Shown: positions 24,924-34,699, counted from the stretch's first letter. The stretch: DNA of 64,000 bases from Brytella acorum (GCF_029309905.1 NZ_JARBJP010000008.1:1-64000); one strand, 5' to 3'. A program made the numbers and translations. Notes: generated by a model from the letters alone, not told the origin.

Positions 24924-24952
24924 CCGCCATGGTGTTGCCGCTCTCATGGCGG
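24924..24952. terminator. Hairpin between convergent genes
   Basis: CCGCCATG (24924-24931), 13-base loop, CATGGCGG (24945-24952) lies between the end of the isomerase gene and the 3' end of the leftward receptor gene. Pyrimidines rich in T follow on the plus strand. It is a reasonable bidirectional terminator, though it lacks a strong T-run. Confidence 0.45.
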
Positions 24953-24975
24953 CCTTCCTTCCTCACAGAGACACG

Positions 24976-27564
24976 TCAGAGAGTCACGTCGACTTTCAGG
25001 TAATAAAATCCCCCGTTCATGCCAAGCTGAGACGTGCTCATGTAATATTGCGGTACACCCAGATAGCGGTTGGCGTCTGGCGCGCGCGAGGGACGGGCAT
25101 CGAACAGGTTGTTGGCGCCGAGCGTGAAGGCAAGTTGCGGCAGCACCCGGTAGGTCATGTCCAGATTGGTGATGAAACGCGGCATGTTGCGGAAGGCCGT
25201 GAAGGCATAGGCGTCCGGCACCGTATTGTTGGTCGTTCCGCCATAGTTGGTCAGTTGGGATGTTGTCTGTCCCCAGCGGATTTCATGAACGCCGATCGCC
25301 CATTTGCCATTGCTGGAAGTGAAGCGGCCGCCCCAGACCATCTTGCTGCGTGGATAGGCCGTCGTGATGTAGGCGATGCTTTGCGCAGTGAGCAACGCGC
25401 CCCCGCTTGCATCCATACCTTCATGACTCAGGCGCGTGCGGTTGAGGTTGATGGACGCGTCCCAGTCGATCCGACCGACAGGTCCAAGGGATGTCGGGTA
25501 GGTCGCGGTCAGATCCAGGCCCTGTGTACGCGTGCTCGCGACGTTGGCGAACCAGTGCGTGGAGAGTGCATTGCCCCATCCGGCCGCTTCGGCGGGTAGC
25601 GTGAAGCCGTTCAGTTGGAGCGTCTGGAGGGCTGCGGTGCCATAGACGTTCCCTCCCGGCAGGATCTGATCGCGCAGATTGATCTGATACACGTCCGCCG
25701 TGAGGTGCAGTTTCCGGACCGGCTCGATCACGATGCCGCCCGACGCGTTGGTCGATCGTTCCGGCTTGAGGGCTGCCGCGCCATTGGCGAGAGCGCCCGG
25801 CGAATTCGCGCCGATAATGCCGCGTGCCGCTGTCGGCGACACCGCGACCGCGCTGTAATATTCCTGGGCCAGCGTCGGTGCATGAAAGCCGTTGGAAATG
25901 GTGGCGCGGAGGCCGAGCCAGGGGAGCGGATCATAACGAAGAGCGGCTTTGCCGGTCTCGGTGTTCCCGACATCGGTGTAGTGTTCGTAGCGGCCAGCGA
26001 GATCGAGCTGCACGTTTTTTGTCAGATGGGTCGCAACGTCGATATATCCGCCGATCACGTCCCGGTTGAAATGCCCCGCATTGGCGGGAACGGTTCCCGC
26101 AAACGCGTCCGATCCGCTTCCGTAATAGGAGTCCGGAGATCCGGTGCCGATGGCATAGCCCTCATACCGATAGGAAGCGCCTCCGGCGACATTGATGGCG
26201 TGAGGCCAGCCGTCAATGTGGAAGGCTTTGCTGATGTCGAACGTGTTGCTCCACTGCTCGTCGCTATATCCCTGGGCATTGAAATTCGTGGGCGTGAGAC
26301 CCGTGGCTTTTGAAAGCGTCAGGTTGGCGGAATTGGTGAGGCCGATCTGGTTGTAATCACGCCCATAGACCGAGGAGAGATCCCAGTGCCAGTTGTCGAT
26401 CTCTCCGCGTAGCCCGGCGGTGACCTCCCAGTCGTTTTCTTCCATGGTCATGATGGGCGAATATCCATCGGGATAAATCGCGGCATAGGCTGGATAACTC
26501 GCAAGCGAGCCTGGCGTACGATAATTCTGGAAGGCTTCGCCATGACGGTGGGCGTATGTCGCGACCGCGTAGGCTTCGAGATTGTCCAGAATATGATAGC
26601 CTGCCTTGACGGCGACGGTTTCGCGGGTCTGTTCAGGCTGGCCGAGGAGTTTGTTGATCTTCGTTCCCGTCCGCAGATCCGGTGCGCTGCGAAACGTGTG
26701 ATCCTCGTGTACGAAATCGCCGCTGACATGGATATAGCCACGGTCCGTCAGTTTCGCGCCGCTATCGAGGTAGATGCCCTGCTCGAAACCGTCCTTCGCG
26801 GCGGTGATGCCGCTGAGAGACTGTGCGTGAAATCCATGGCTCTGTTTCTTCAGAATGATATTCACCACGCCCGCGACGGCATCGGAGCCATACTGGGCCG
26901 ACGCGCCGTCACGCAGGACTTCCACATGATCGATGGCGGCCATCGGGATCATGTCGATATCGACGGGCGTGCTGCCCTGCTGCGGTCCGGGGTCCGCATA
27001 GATATTGGCGGTGGTATGGCGACGCTTGCCGTCCACGAGAACGAGAGTCTCGTTCGGGCTCAGGCCACGAAGGCTGAAGGCCGAGGTCAGGGCGCCGGCG
27101 TCGAAGCCTCCCGTCGGCATGGTCAGCGAGGGCAGGAGCTGGGTCAAAGCCTCGCGTAAGGACGGCATGCCCGTCTGGGCAAGCTGCCGGGCAGTCACGA
27201 TGTCGATCGGCGAGATGCTGTCGCGCGCTTTTTTGCCGATTTCGCGGGTGCCGGTCACGATGACGGTTTCCGTACCTTCGCCCATGCGTGCGGATGGCGT
27301 GACGCCATGTTCCACGCCCGGGGTCAGCGTGGCTTGTCGTCGGGCGGAAGACGTCGATGCCGCTGGTTTGGGGCCTGACTTGACATTGGGTTTCGCGACG
27401 CTGGAGCGCGAGGCCATTGGTAGGGGTCTGGCGGCTGCGGGCTTGTGCGAAGTTGTGTCGGAAGCGCTTTGTGCGAGGCTCGTGTGGCTCCACAGACATA
27501 AAGCGGATGAGGTTCCCAGCAGAACGAGACGGGAGCGAATGGTGGGAAAATGGAACGGACGCAC
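24976..27564 (-). CDS. TonB-dependent outer-membrane receptor
   Basis: An 862-residue protein starting at GTG 27564, supported by AGGAAA six bases upstream. A signal peptide (FPTIRSRLVLLGTSSALCL, cleavage near SLAQ) is followed by a Pro/Ala/Lys/Ser linker, then a plug domain: ETVIVTGTREIGKKARDS, ALTQLLPSLTMP, FSLRGLSPNETLVLVDGKRRH and VEVLRDGASAQYGSDAVAGVVNIILKK. The barrel follows. The terminal residues YYLKVDVTL lack an aromatic last residue, though leucine endings occur. No hydrolase or regulator is adjacent. It faces the erythrulose operon tail to tail, and a thioredoxin-like gene lies divergently 270 bases upstream. The ligand cannot be told from sequence. Confidence 0.87.
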   Translation of the reverse strand: MRPFHFPTIRSRLVLLGTSSALCLWSHTSLAQSASDTTSHKPAAARPLPMASRSSVAKPNVKSGPKPAASTSSARRQATLTPGVEHGVTPSARMGEGTETVIVTGTREIGKKARDSISPIDIVTARQLAQTGMPSLREALTQLLPSLTMPTGGFDAGALTSAFSLRGLSPNETLVLVDGKRRHTTANIYADPGPQQGSTPVDIDMIPMAAIDHVEVLRDGASAQYGSDAVAGVVNIILKKQSHGFHAQSLSGITAAKDGFEQGIYLDSGAKLTDRGYIHVSGDFVHEDHTFRSAPDLRTGTKINKLLGQPEQTRETVAVKAGYHILDNLEAYAVATYAHRHGEAFQNYRTPGSLASYPAYAAIYPDGYSPIMTMEENDWEVTAGLRGEIDNWHWDLSSVYGRDYNQIGLTNSANLTLSKATGLTPTNFNAQGYSDEQWSNTFDISKAFHIDGWPHAINVAGGASYRYEGYAIGTGSPDSYYGSGSDAFAGTVPANAGHFNRDVIGGYIDVATHLTKNVQLDLAGRYEHYTDVGNTETGKAALRYDPLPWLGLRATISNGFHAPTLAQEYYSAVAVSPTAARGIIGANSPGALANGAAALKPERSTNASGGIVIEPVRKLHLTADVYQINLRDQILPGGNVYGTAALQTLQLNGFTLPAEAAGWGNALSTHWFANVASTRTQGLDLTATYPTSLGPVGRIDWDASINLNRTRLSHEGMDASGGALLTAQSIAYITTAYPRSKMVWGGRFTSSNGKWAIGVHEIRWGQTTSQLTNYGGTTNNTVPDAYAFTAFRNMPRFITNLDMTYRVLPQLAFTLGANNLFDARPSRAPDANRYLGVPQYYMSTSQLGMNGGFYYLKVDVTL

Positions 27565-27834
27565 GATGATTTCCTCAAGCCGACAGGGTTATATCACGGC
27601 AGCTCGATGATAATTAATATATTTTCATGGTTTAATCACTATAAAATAAAGTGGCTATGAAATAGCATCTTGTCCTATTGTAAAAATGCAACACATCCTG
27701 CCGTATCGGTCTGCGCCTTTGACCTCGTTCACACGTCAGACGACCGCAGATCAGGAGAGTAAGCCCACTCTTGCCAAAGCAGGAACGTGATGCGTTGCTA
27801 ATGGTTGCGATTTCGATTCAGTGCAGGAGTATCT

Positions 27835-28473
27835 ATGGAACATACAATAAAGCGCAGAACGATCCTGAGCGGCGTCGGAGCCGCGGCTTTCTCGCTTGGC
27901 GCAAGGCGGGCTTTGGCTGCTCCGGCGGATAGTGAAAAAATTCCCGGCTTTACTCCCGAGGTTTTCGGGAGGTTGGCCACGCCACGTCCTTTGCCGACGG
28001 CTTTCATTCAGGATGAGCAGGGCCGGGATATTCCGCTGTCGCACTGGCTGGGAGCCCCGTTCATCCTGCATTTCTGGGCGACGTGGTGCCCGCCCTGCAT
28101 CGCGGAACTGCCAGGCGTCGATGCCGTGGCGCGTGCGTTCGGCGCTTCGTCGCCCGTGATCGTGCCGGTCGCCGTGCGCGGCAGTACGGCCGTCAAGGTT
28201 CGCGGTTTCTATGGGAAGCACGGAATCACGTCGCTGCCGGTTTATGTCGATCCCGTCTCGGCCCTTCTGATCGAGACGGCCGATCAGGACGCCCTGACGC
28301 AGGCCAGCAAACAGTCGGACCCTGACTGGAGCAAGCACCCCGTCAGTCGCCAGGGCATTCCCCGGACGATCGTCGTCGATGCGTCCGGCCGGATCGTCGC
28401 CGAAAATCTGGGTGAGATGCGTTGGGACCCGGACTCGGTCAGGCGCACGGTGGCGCAACTGACGCGTTCGTAA
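27835..28473 (+). CDS. Tat-exported TlpA-like thioredoxin-fold protein
   Basis: A 212-residue protein. ATG 27835 has AGGAG just upstream and yields a twin-arginine signal (KRRTILSGVGAAAFSLGA) with cleavage near ALAAP. The body is a TlpA/ResA-like thioredoxin fold: PFILHFWATWCPPCIAELPGVDAVARAFG with the Cys85-Pro-Pro-Cys88 redox pair, and QGIPRTIVVDASGRIV with the cis-proline region. An insertion of about 25 residues (LIETADQDALTQASKQSDPD) precedes it. It would act in the periplasm as a disulfide reductase. The 270-base gap to the divergent receptor gene suggests its own promoter. The 3' end faces the MocR gene. Confidence 0.82.
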   Translation: MEHTIKRRTILSGVGAAAFSLGARRALAAPADSEKIPGFTPEVFGRLATPRPLPTAFIQDEQGRDIPLSHWLGAPFILHFWATWCPPCIAELPGVDAVARAFGASSPVIVPVAVRGSTAVKVRGFYGKHGITSLPVYVDPVSALLIETADQDALTQASKQSDPDWSKHPVSRQGIPRTIVVDASGRIVAENLGEMRWDPDSVRRTVAQLTRS

Positions 28474-28545
28474 ATCAGGACTCTCCGACTCTCACGATAC
28501 GCCGGAGCAGGGACTATCGAGCGCGTTCTTTGCTGGGCACGGTGA

Positions 28546-30030
28546 TTATGACAGGTTCGCCGATTGCACAAAGACCTGCACGACTTTTTCAAGTTCGTCG
28601 TCCGAAACTTCGCCGTATCCGTGAGAGACAAGTCGATCGAGTTCAGGCATCGGGGGAGCCGCTGACGGGCGCAGGGGGTATTCGCCTGGAATGTAGACGT
28701 TTCGTTCTTTGACGCGGCTTACGTAGGATGCCGTATCTGGAAATTCCGGTGGCAGGAACCAGCTCAGGCGCGGTGCATGACCTGCGCCCAGAACGGCAAT
28801 CTCTCCAAGATTCTCTTTCATCGCACTCAGCAGATAATCGCGGCGCCGCATCATGATGGTGCGATTGCGTTTAAGAAGATTGTCCAGATCTCCGGCATCG
28901 ATGAACCGCGCCAGCGCTTCCTGTTCCAGCCACGGCAAGCCGTTATCCATGATGAGCTTGGCGTCGATAACGGCTGGTAGAAGCGCCCAGGGCACGATGA
29001 GATAGCCGAGCATCACGCCTCCTCCCAGCGCCGGTGCGAAAAGCCCCGCATGCAGAACGTTCTTGCCGCCAGATAATGTCAGCAGAGACGGTGTCGCCTT
29101 TCCCTCCAACGCCAGAAGATCGAACATCGATTCCTCGAAGACATGCGTTTTCGTCTGACCGGCCAGAGCGATAAGCTGACGCCGTCGCGGCAGGGAGAGC
29201 GATACGTTCGTCGGGACGTGACAGCCCGGATTGACGCAGACCAGGCTGACATCCTCGAGATCGAGGCCCGCCATTCTGATGCCTTTGCCGTCTACGGGCG
29301 CGTTGACGATCGTTACGCCAAGCGTTTCGTAGAGGCGTCGCTTGCCCATGTAGCACGGATCTTCCAGAGCAACCTTCATGCCGGGAGACAGCAGCGCACG
29401 CGACACCAGTGAGTGGGCTTGCTGAAGCCCCGTAATGACGATGACCTGTTGCGCGTCAATCGACAATCCGTGTCTGGCTGTCACCCAGCGGGCGATGGCC
29501 TCACGTAGAAAGGGAAGTCCCGCATTGGGCTGAAACTGGCCGCCACGCTTCCAATTGTCGCGTATCAGAAGTCTCTGAACGGTGCGTCGCCACTCCATGG
29601 ACCGGTAGAGTGGTACATCGCTTCCAAAGCCGAGGTTGAGCGGAGATGCTGAAGGCTTTAACGGCGGAAAACCGTCATTATCGCCTACAAAAGCCCGGTC
29701 GAGAAAACGAGGCGTATTCATCACCCGTGTCGTTTCTCCGAGTTCGCTGGCGCTGCTCGCGTTCGGACTGCGTGTGCCGACATGAGGTGGGGTACGGTGA
29801 ACATAGGTGCCACGTGACGGACGTGTCTCCAGATAACCCTCGGCCTCAAGCCTTTCCAGCGCCAACACGACCGTATTGCGTGAAACTCCCCACCGATTCG
29901 CGCAATCGCGCACTCCGGAAAGGGCTTCCCCGGACCGCAATGTCCCATTGGATATCGCCTCGATCATCTGCCGGACGATCTGCTTTTGCAGGCTTTCATC
30001 TGATTGCCGATCAAGGGCAGGGAGAAACAT
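28546..30030 (-). CDS. MocR-type regulator (GntR winged helix plus aminotransferase-like domain)
   Basis: A 494-residue protein if it starts at ATG 30030; a further ATG at 30057 adds nine residues. A GntR winged helix covers about 10-75 (SLQKQIVRQMIEAISNGTL, GVSRNTVVLALERLEAEGYL). A fold type I PLP domain follows, with LPFLREAIARWVTARHGL, VIVITGLQQAHSLVSRALL, and TLSGGKNVLHAGLFAP holding the likely PLP lysine. MocR proteins sense amino acids or amines through PLP; TauR, which controls taurine use, belongs here. It diverges from the receptor gene at 30154 and probably controls the sulfur-type operon from there to 37282. The intervening palindromes are candidate sites. Confidence 0.85.
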   Translation of the reverse strand: MFLPALDRQSDESLQKQIVRQMIEAISNGTLRSGEALSGVRDCANRWGVSRNTVVLALERLEAEGYLETRPSRGTYVHRTPPHVGTRSPNASSASELGETTRVMNTPRFLDRAFVGDNDGFPPLKPSASPLNLGFGSDVPLYRSMEWRRTVQRLLIRDNWKRGGQFQPNAGLPFLREAIARWVTARHGLSIDAQQVIVITGLQQAHSLVSRALLSPGMKVALEDPCYMGKRRLYETLGVTIVNAPVDGKGIRMAGLDLEDVSLVCVNPGCHVPTNVSLSLPRRRQLIALAGQTKTHVFEESMFDLLALEGKATPSLLTLSGGKNVLHAGLFAPALGGGVMLGYLIVPWALLPAVIDAKLIMDNGLPWLEQEALARFIDAGDLDNLLKRNRTIMMRRRDYLLSAMKENLGEIAVLGAGHAPRLSWFLPPEFPDTASYVSRVKERNVYIPGEYPLRPSAAPPMPELDRLVSHGYGEVSDDELEKVVQVFVQSANLS

Positions 30031-30100
30031 CACCAAGGAAGAGCTCCATAAACACACTTAACAACTATATAAAATCGTTTTTACCGTACCCATAAAAATC

Positions 30101-30139
30101 ATACGCACCGATCCTAACGGTGTTTAATGGAATGCGTAT
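30101..30139. promoter_or_regulatory. Nested inverted repeats between the MocR and receptor genes
   Basis: ATACGCA (30101-30107) pairs with TGCGTAT (30133-30139). Inside, CACCG (30106-30110) pairs with CGGTG (30118-30122) across a seven-base spacer. The repeats sit in the 123-base divergent gap and are the best operator candidates for the MocR-type regulator. MocR proteins often bind direct repeats, so the match is not proof. The flanks are AT-rich, as expected for two promoters. Confidence 0.5.
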
Positions 30140-30153
30140 AGTGCGATTTATAA

Positions 30154-32589
30154 ATGTTAATATCTAAAAGGCACATTTCTGTGGTTGATTTCACCCGTCC
30201 CTCGGCCCGTCGCCCTTTGGGTGCCCTGCTTGCAGGCGTATGGGGCTACGGCTGCCAGTGCGACTGGCGGGTGCCATCGGCAATAGCAGCCCGCGCGTTT
30301 GCATCCGGCGCTGTGGCGTTCGGACTGTCGGTGGCGGGGAGTGCCAGCGCTCAGACGACGCCAGCCAGAGGGTCGCGCGCCGCACCGGCCAGGCCGGTCG
30401 TCAAGGCGGGGCAGTCGAAAGGACTGGAAACCGTTGTCGTCACGGCAAACCGGCGATCGCAGGATATCCAGAAAGTGCCGGGAATGGTGACGGCCATCAG
30501 CGCTGAAACTATGGCTCGGCAACATATGGACAGCGCGGCTGACGTGGCTGCCTTCGCACCGAATGCCTTGGGCTATAATTTCGACGGGCGTCTGCGGCCC
30601 CGTTATTATATTCGTGGGGTTGGCAACGGAAATGTCGCGAACAATGCTGTAGGCGCCGTCGCTCTGTATGCCGATGACGTCTATCTCAACAGCCTGGCGT
30701 TTCAGGGTTTTCCGCTGTTTGATCAGGCACAGGTGGCTGTGCTCAACGGTCCCCAGGGGACGCTGTGGGGGAAGAATGCCACAGCGGGCGCGATCCAGTT
30801 TACTTCGCTGCGACCGACGTTCCGCAACGACGGACACGCGCAAGTCGATTTCGGGGATTATGGCCAGAAACGCGGCGAACTGGTCCTGAACACCCCGGTC
30901 GTGAAGAACAAACTCTCGACGCGTCTTTCGGTGCGTTACGAGGATTCCGATGGCTGGGCGCGGAATGTCCAGAGCCGGAAGAATGTCGGGAACTTCGGTG
31001 ATTTCGCCACGCGTTTCCAGACACTGTGGCGTCCGAATGAAAAGGTCGAATTTCTTCTCAACCTTCATATCCGGGATATGCAGGGCACCAACGTCCCCTA
31101 TTACAGCGCGCCCGGAATTTCAGTCTTTTCACCGCTGAAGATCGGCAGTCGCGACTGGACCAATACCAACGTGAATGGGCGTCAGGCGCTTGTTTCCGAA
31201 GGCGCGTCATTTCACACGATCTGGCACCCGGGGGCAGGGCTGACATTCACGTCGATCACGGCGTTCGAAAACGCGCAGCGCCGCCAGTCCGGTGACGGCG
31301 ATTATACGCCGCAGGAATATAGCCGTTCCTACGACAAGCTGCATCCGACGCAGGTCAGTCAGGAATTTCGTCTGGCATCAGATATACACAAACGTATTTC
31401 CTGGATCGCGGGCGCTTATTATTTCCACGAAAACCTGCATGATAATTACGCAACGGTGACTCTGCCGCCCGGCGCGGCCACTACGCCCGCCATCATCGGG
31501 CAGCCAGCTTATGCCGCGACGAACTATACCCAGACGACGGATAGTTTTGCGCTCTTCGCAAATACGACCATTCACGTGACACACTGGTTCCAGATCGCGG
31601 GAGGCGTGCGCTGGACGCACGATCACCTGCATCTCGATCTCGAAAGTCAGCAGGCATTGGCGCCGGTCTCGTTTTCCGCCAATCCGGCCAACTGGTGGAA
31701 CGCGGGGAGTGTCCTCTCTTCGTTGACGGGAATTGACGGCTATCATGGCGGGCGGAGCTGGTCGAATGTCAGCTACGAGGTCGAGCCGCAGTTTCTGCTC
31801 GATAAAAACCAGATGCTTTACGTCCGTATCGCGGATGGCTACCGCTCGGGTCTTTTCAACACCCAGGTGACGCCCAATCCCGTCAATCGGGGCGGGGCGC
31901 CGCTTCAGAAAGCCGCGGCGGTCAATCCGGAGACGCTGTCTTCCTATGAAGGCGGCTACAAAGGGAGCTGGTTCGACAAGCACCTGACACTGAGCGCGGA
32001 CGGGTTTTATTCCAAATACGACAATATTCAGGTATCCTGGACCGCGACGGACGCCGCAACGAAATCGACGATTATTTCGCTGACCAATGCGGCATCCGGT
32101 ATTTCTTACGGCGGTGAATTTGCCTTTCAGGCGAGGCCGCTGGAAGATCTGACGGTATCTGGCAATGTCGGTGTACTGCGAACGAAATTTACCGACTTCA
32201 CCGCGCCGTCTGGCGCGACAAACCTGACCGGTAACGAATTCGCCCGCGCTCCGCACCAGACCGCCAACATATCTGTGGATTATCATTATCGCACCCCGAT
32301 TGGCGACGGATCGATCGGTACGCATTGGAATTATACCGGGCATTACTTTTATCTCGTGTCCAACGAGACGGCATCCGCCCTTCAGCAATCCGCGGTCTGG
32401 CTTGGCGATGTGCATGCGTCCTTCCGCCCTGGAAACAGCCGGTGGGAGTTGAGCGGTATCGTCTCCAATATCGCGGGAAACCGATACCTCGTTCAGGTCC
32501 TGCCTTATTCTGCGACCAGCCAGACCTTCACCTATCAATACAGCGCGCCCAGGATGTTCCTCCTGTCCGCTCGCGTTGATTTTTTCTGA
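30154..32589 (+). CDS. TonB-dependent outer-membrane receptor of the putative organosulfur locus
   Basis: An 811-residue protein with an unusually long amino-terminal lead (about 43 residues) before the hydrophobic signal segment AARAFASGAVAFGLSVAGSA and cleavage near ASAQ. A GTG at 30181 with AAAGG upstream may be the real start. The plug domain has LETVVVTANRRSQDIQKVPG, YYIRGVGNGNVANN and VAVLNGPQGTLWGKNATAGAI. The barrel ends in ARVDFF, with the terminal aromatic typical of outer-membrane proteins. Its family resembles receptors used for siderophores, sulfate esters and aromatic compounds. It is the first gene of the rightward operon, 12 bases before the amidohydrolase gene. Confidence 0.87.
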   Translation: MLISKRHISVVDFTRPSARRPLGALLAGVWGYGCQCDWRVPSAIAARAFASGAVAFGLSVAGSASAQTTPARGSRAAPARPVVKAGQSKGLETVVVTANRRSQDIQKVPGMVTAISAETMARQHMDSAADVAAFAPNALGYNFDGRLRPRYYIRGVGNGNVANNAVGAVALYADDVYLNSLAFQGFPLFDQAQVAVLNGPQGTLWGKNATAGAIQFTSLRPTFRNDGHAQVDFGDYGQKRGELVLNTPVVKNKLSTRLSVRYEDSDGWARNVQSRKNVGNFGDFATRFQTLWRPNEKVEFLLNLHIRDMQGTNVPYYSAPGISVFSPLKIGSRDWTNTNVNGRQALVSEGASFHTIWHPGAGLTFTSITAFENAQRRQSGDGDYTPQEYSRSYDKLHPTQVSQEFRLASDIHKRISWIAGAYYFHENLHDNYATVTLPPGAATTPAIIGQPAYAATNYTQTTDSFALFANTTIHVTHWFQIAGGVRWTHDHLHLDLESQQALAPVSFSANPANWWNAGSVLSSLTGIDGYHGGRSWSNVSYEVEPQFLLDKNQMLYVRIADGYRSGLFNTQVTPNPVNRGGAPLQKAAAVNPETLSSYEGGYKGSWFDKHLTLSADGFYSKYDNIQVSWTATDAATKSTIISLTNAASGISYGGEFAFQARPLEDLTVSGNVGVLRTKFTDFTAPSGATNLTGNEFARAPHQTANISVDYHYRTPIGDGSIGTHWNYTGHYFYLVSNETASALQQSAVWLGDVHASFRPGNSRWELSGIVSNIAGNRYLVQVLPYSATSQTFTYQYSAPRMFLLSARVDFF

Positions 32590-32601
32590 GGCGAGACACT
32601 C

Positions 32602-33678
32602 ATGAGCCGTCTGTTCCCGGTCATCGACCTTCACGCCCACTGGTTCCCACCTTCGACACTGGACATTCTCGGACGTCGAGCCGAAGCGCCTCGCATCGGA
32701 CCACAGGGGGAGGGTCTGGCCATCTGGCGCACAGGCGCGGGCGCGGGGAAGGGGGGAGCGTTTCCGCTTGGTCCCCAGTGGTATGATGTCGATGCGCGTC
32801 TCGCCCATCTGGATGCGGTCGAAATTGCTCATCAGCTTGTGTCATGGCCCACGACGCTTGGCGTGGACGCGGCGCTTCCCGCGGAAAAGACGCTGGATCT
32901 GTGGACGCAGTGGAACAACGACACATCGGCGCTGGTACGCCGCCATCCGGATCGTTTCAGTGCCGTCGCGGCACTGAGCACCAGCGATCTTGCGTGGTCC
33001 GCATGGGAGCTTGCGCGAGGCCACGAAAAACTGGGGCTGATTGGTGGTGTTCTGCCGGTAAACGGTTTCTTTTCAAGAGCGTCCGCCGAGCAGTTTCGCC
33101 CTCTGTTCGAGGTGGCTCAGGCTCATCGCAGCCATATTTATCTACACACGGGTTTCGCCAATCCCGTGATCGCGGGACAACCACCGAACCTCGTGTACGA
33201 AGATAATGACGCGATCCGATGGGTCATTGACAACGGATTTCACTTCGCTTCCGCCGTGACAACGCTGGCTTTCACGGATTTTCTCGCAGCTTTTCCCGAC
33301 GTGACGCTTCAGATCGCCATGCTGGGGGGAAGTGGTCTGGGCGCGCTCGCGGCGGAACAGGCGGAAGTCTCGCCGCGTATACAGGCTGGTCCCCTGCGGC
33401 AGCATTTCCGCCAGATCTGGCTGGATACCGGAGCTGCGGGAAGCGGTACGGCCGCCGTCGCGGCCGCGATCCGCGTGCTGGGTTCGGAGCGCGTGGTGTT
33501 CGGCTCCGACTACGCGCCGTTGCCCGATATCCGACCGACGCTGCAACGCGTGCGGGCTGCGACAGCGCATGACCCGGACAGTCAGAACGCCGTCCTCTCC
33601 TCCAACGCACTGGGTCTGCTCGGACGCCATGATGGCCTGTCGGAGCGTCTGCTTTCTCACAAGGATTTCACGTCATGA
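32602..33678 (+). CDS. Amidohydrolase-family metal enzyme (ACMSD/amidohydrolase 2 type)
   Basis: A 358-residue TIM-barrel protein. The metal site motif HxH is in VIDLHAHWFPP near residue 10, a further histidine is in YLHTGFANP near 180, and the metal aspartate is in VVFGSDYAPLPD near 300. This is the pattern of the Amidohydro_2 family, which includes aminocarboxymuconate semialdehyde decarboxylase and several aromatic-acid decarboxylases. The amino-terminal HWFPPSTL is also typical. The gene overlaps the DszB-like gene by four bases (ATGA). It may decarboxylate or hydrolyse the aromatic product of this locus. The substrate is not evident. Confidence 0.78.
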   Translation: MSRLFPVIDLHAHWFPPSTLDILGRRAEAPRIGPQGEGLAIWRTGAGAGKGGAFPLGPQWYDVDARLAHLDAVEIAHQLVSWPTTLGVDAALPAEKTLDLWTQWNNDTSALVRRHPDRFSAVAALSTSDLAWSAWELARGHEKLGLIGGVLPVNGFFSRASAEQFRPLFEVAQAHRSHIYLHTGFANPVIAGQPPNLVYEDNDAIRWVIDNGFHFASAVTTLAFTDFLAAFPDVTLQIAMLGGSGLGALAAEQAEVSPRIQAGPLRQHFRQIWLDTGAAGSGTAAVAAAIRVLGSERVVFGSDYAPLPDIRPTLQRVRAATAHDPDSQNAVLSSNALGLLGRHDGLSERLLSHKDFTS

Positions 33679-34694
33679 CACGGCCTGTCATTCATTACAC
33701 GCGCTGCCCGTCCGTTCCGACTGTCACGGCGCTCGCCCATGCGAGGGGACTGCTTGAGGACGAATTTCGTGACGAACCGGACGTCGATTTCGAGTACAAA
33801 TCGGTCGGCTTCTCCCCGAAGCTCAAATATGATGGAGCCGACCGGTTCTGGCTTCGGAATGCCGGTCACGCGCCTGCTGTATGGAAGCGAAGTCTGGGCG
33901 TCGAATGCAAGGTTGTTGGCCTGGCTTTTCTCGACGGCCGCTATCCGGTGCTGACCCTGCACCGCTCGGGCCTCGACAGGCCTGCATCCCTCAAAGGGCG
34001 GCGTGTCGCGGTCTTCCATAATCCCGACAGCCCCTTCGACCTGATGGTGGCGCAGCAACTCAAGATCTATCAGACGGCTCTGAAGTCTGACGGTCTCTCT
34101 CTCGACGATGTGGAACTGGTCTATCTGCCGCGCTTTCACCCGGGCGCGGCGAAGGGCGGATTTCTTCTTTCCCTGTTTCACAAGGGGATCGAGGCGCTGG
34201 AGGCGGGCGACGTCGATGCCGTCGCGGCTTCCATCCCCCCCGATGGCGGGTTTTATCCGCAGTTGAACGTTGTTTATGACACGCGGCTTGCGTCCGATCG
34301 CGTCGATCGCGTTCATCCTTCGGTGCTCCGTGGTCTGGTCGTGAGTACACCTTTACTGGAGGAGCGACGTGATCTTGTGGCGCGCGTGGTGGCGCGTCTG
34401 ATAGAGGCATCCGAATGGGCAGCGACCGCCCCGATCGATGCCGTGCGTATTCTGGCGAGCGACCTGAAACAGGCGCCCGAAACAATTGCCTCCGTCTACG
34501 AAAATATTCCCCAGGGTGTCCGCCTGGACCTCAACGAGGATTACGTCGCTTCCCTTGCGGCCCAGAAGACGTTTTTGCTGCGTCATCGCCTCATCGAACA
34601 TGATTTCGATCTGGAAAGCTGGATCGATCGCAGCATTCTTGTCGACGCGACGGCGCTTCATCGCCAGCGTCAGACAGACGCCGTGAAAAGCTAG
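33675..34694 (+). CDS. DszB-like desulfinase / SsuA-fold cytoplasmic protein
   Basis: A 339-residue protein with a periplasmic-binding-protein fold but no signal peptide, so it is probably a cytoplasmic enzyme. Its start, IHYTRCPSVPTVTALAHARG, aligns by eye with the Cys27 region of the 2-hydroxybiphenyl-2-sulfinate desulfinase DszB; Cys11 would be the catalytic cysteine. Further on, a YD pair (52-53), Arg61 and Gly64 match the DszB region holding Arg70, whereas the DszB His60 position appears to be lysine. I made this comparison from memory. The neighbours include a DszC-like flavoprotein. Alternatives are a sulfonate-binding protein that lost its signal, or an NMT1/THI5-like protein. Confidence 0.62.
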   Translation: MTRPVIHYTRCPSVPTVTALAHARGLLEDEFRDEPDVDFEYKSVGFSPKLKYDGADRFWLRNAGHAPAVWKRSLGVECKVVGLAFLDGRYPVLTLHRSGLDRPASLKGRRVAVFHNPDSPFDLMVAQQLKIYQTALKSDGLSLDDVELVYLPRFHPGAAKGGFLLSLFHKGIEALEAGDVDAVAASIPPDGGFYPQLNVVYDTRLASDRVDRVHPSVLRGLVVSTPLLEERRDLVARVVARLIEASEWAATAPIDAVRILASDLKQAPETIASVYENIPQGVRLDLNEDYVASLAAQKTFLLRHRLIEHDFDLESWIDRSILVDATALHRQRQTDAVKS

Positions 34695-34699
34695 CGGAG

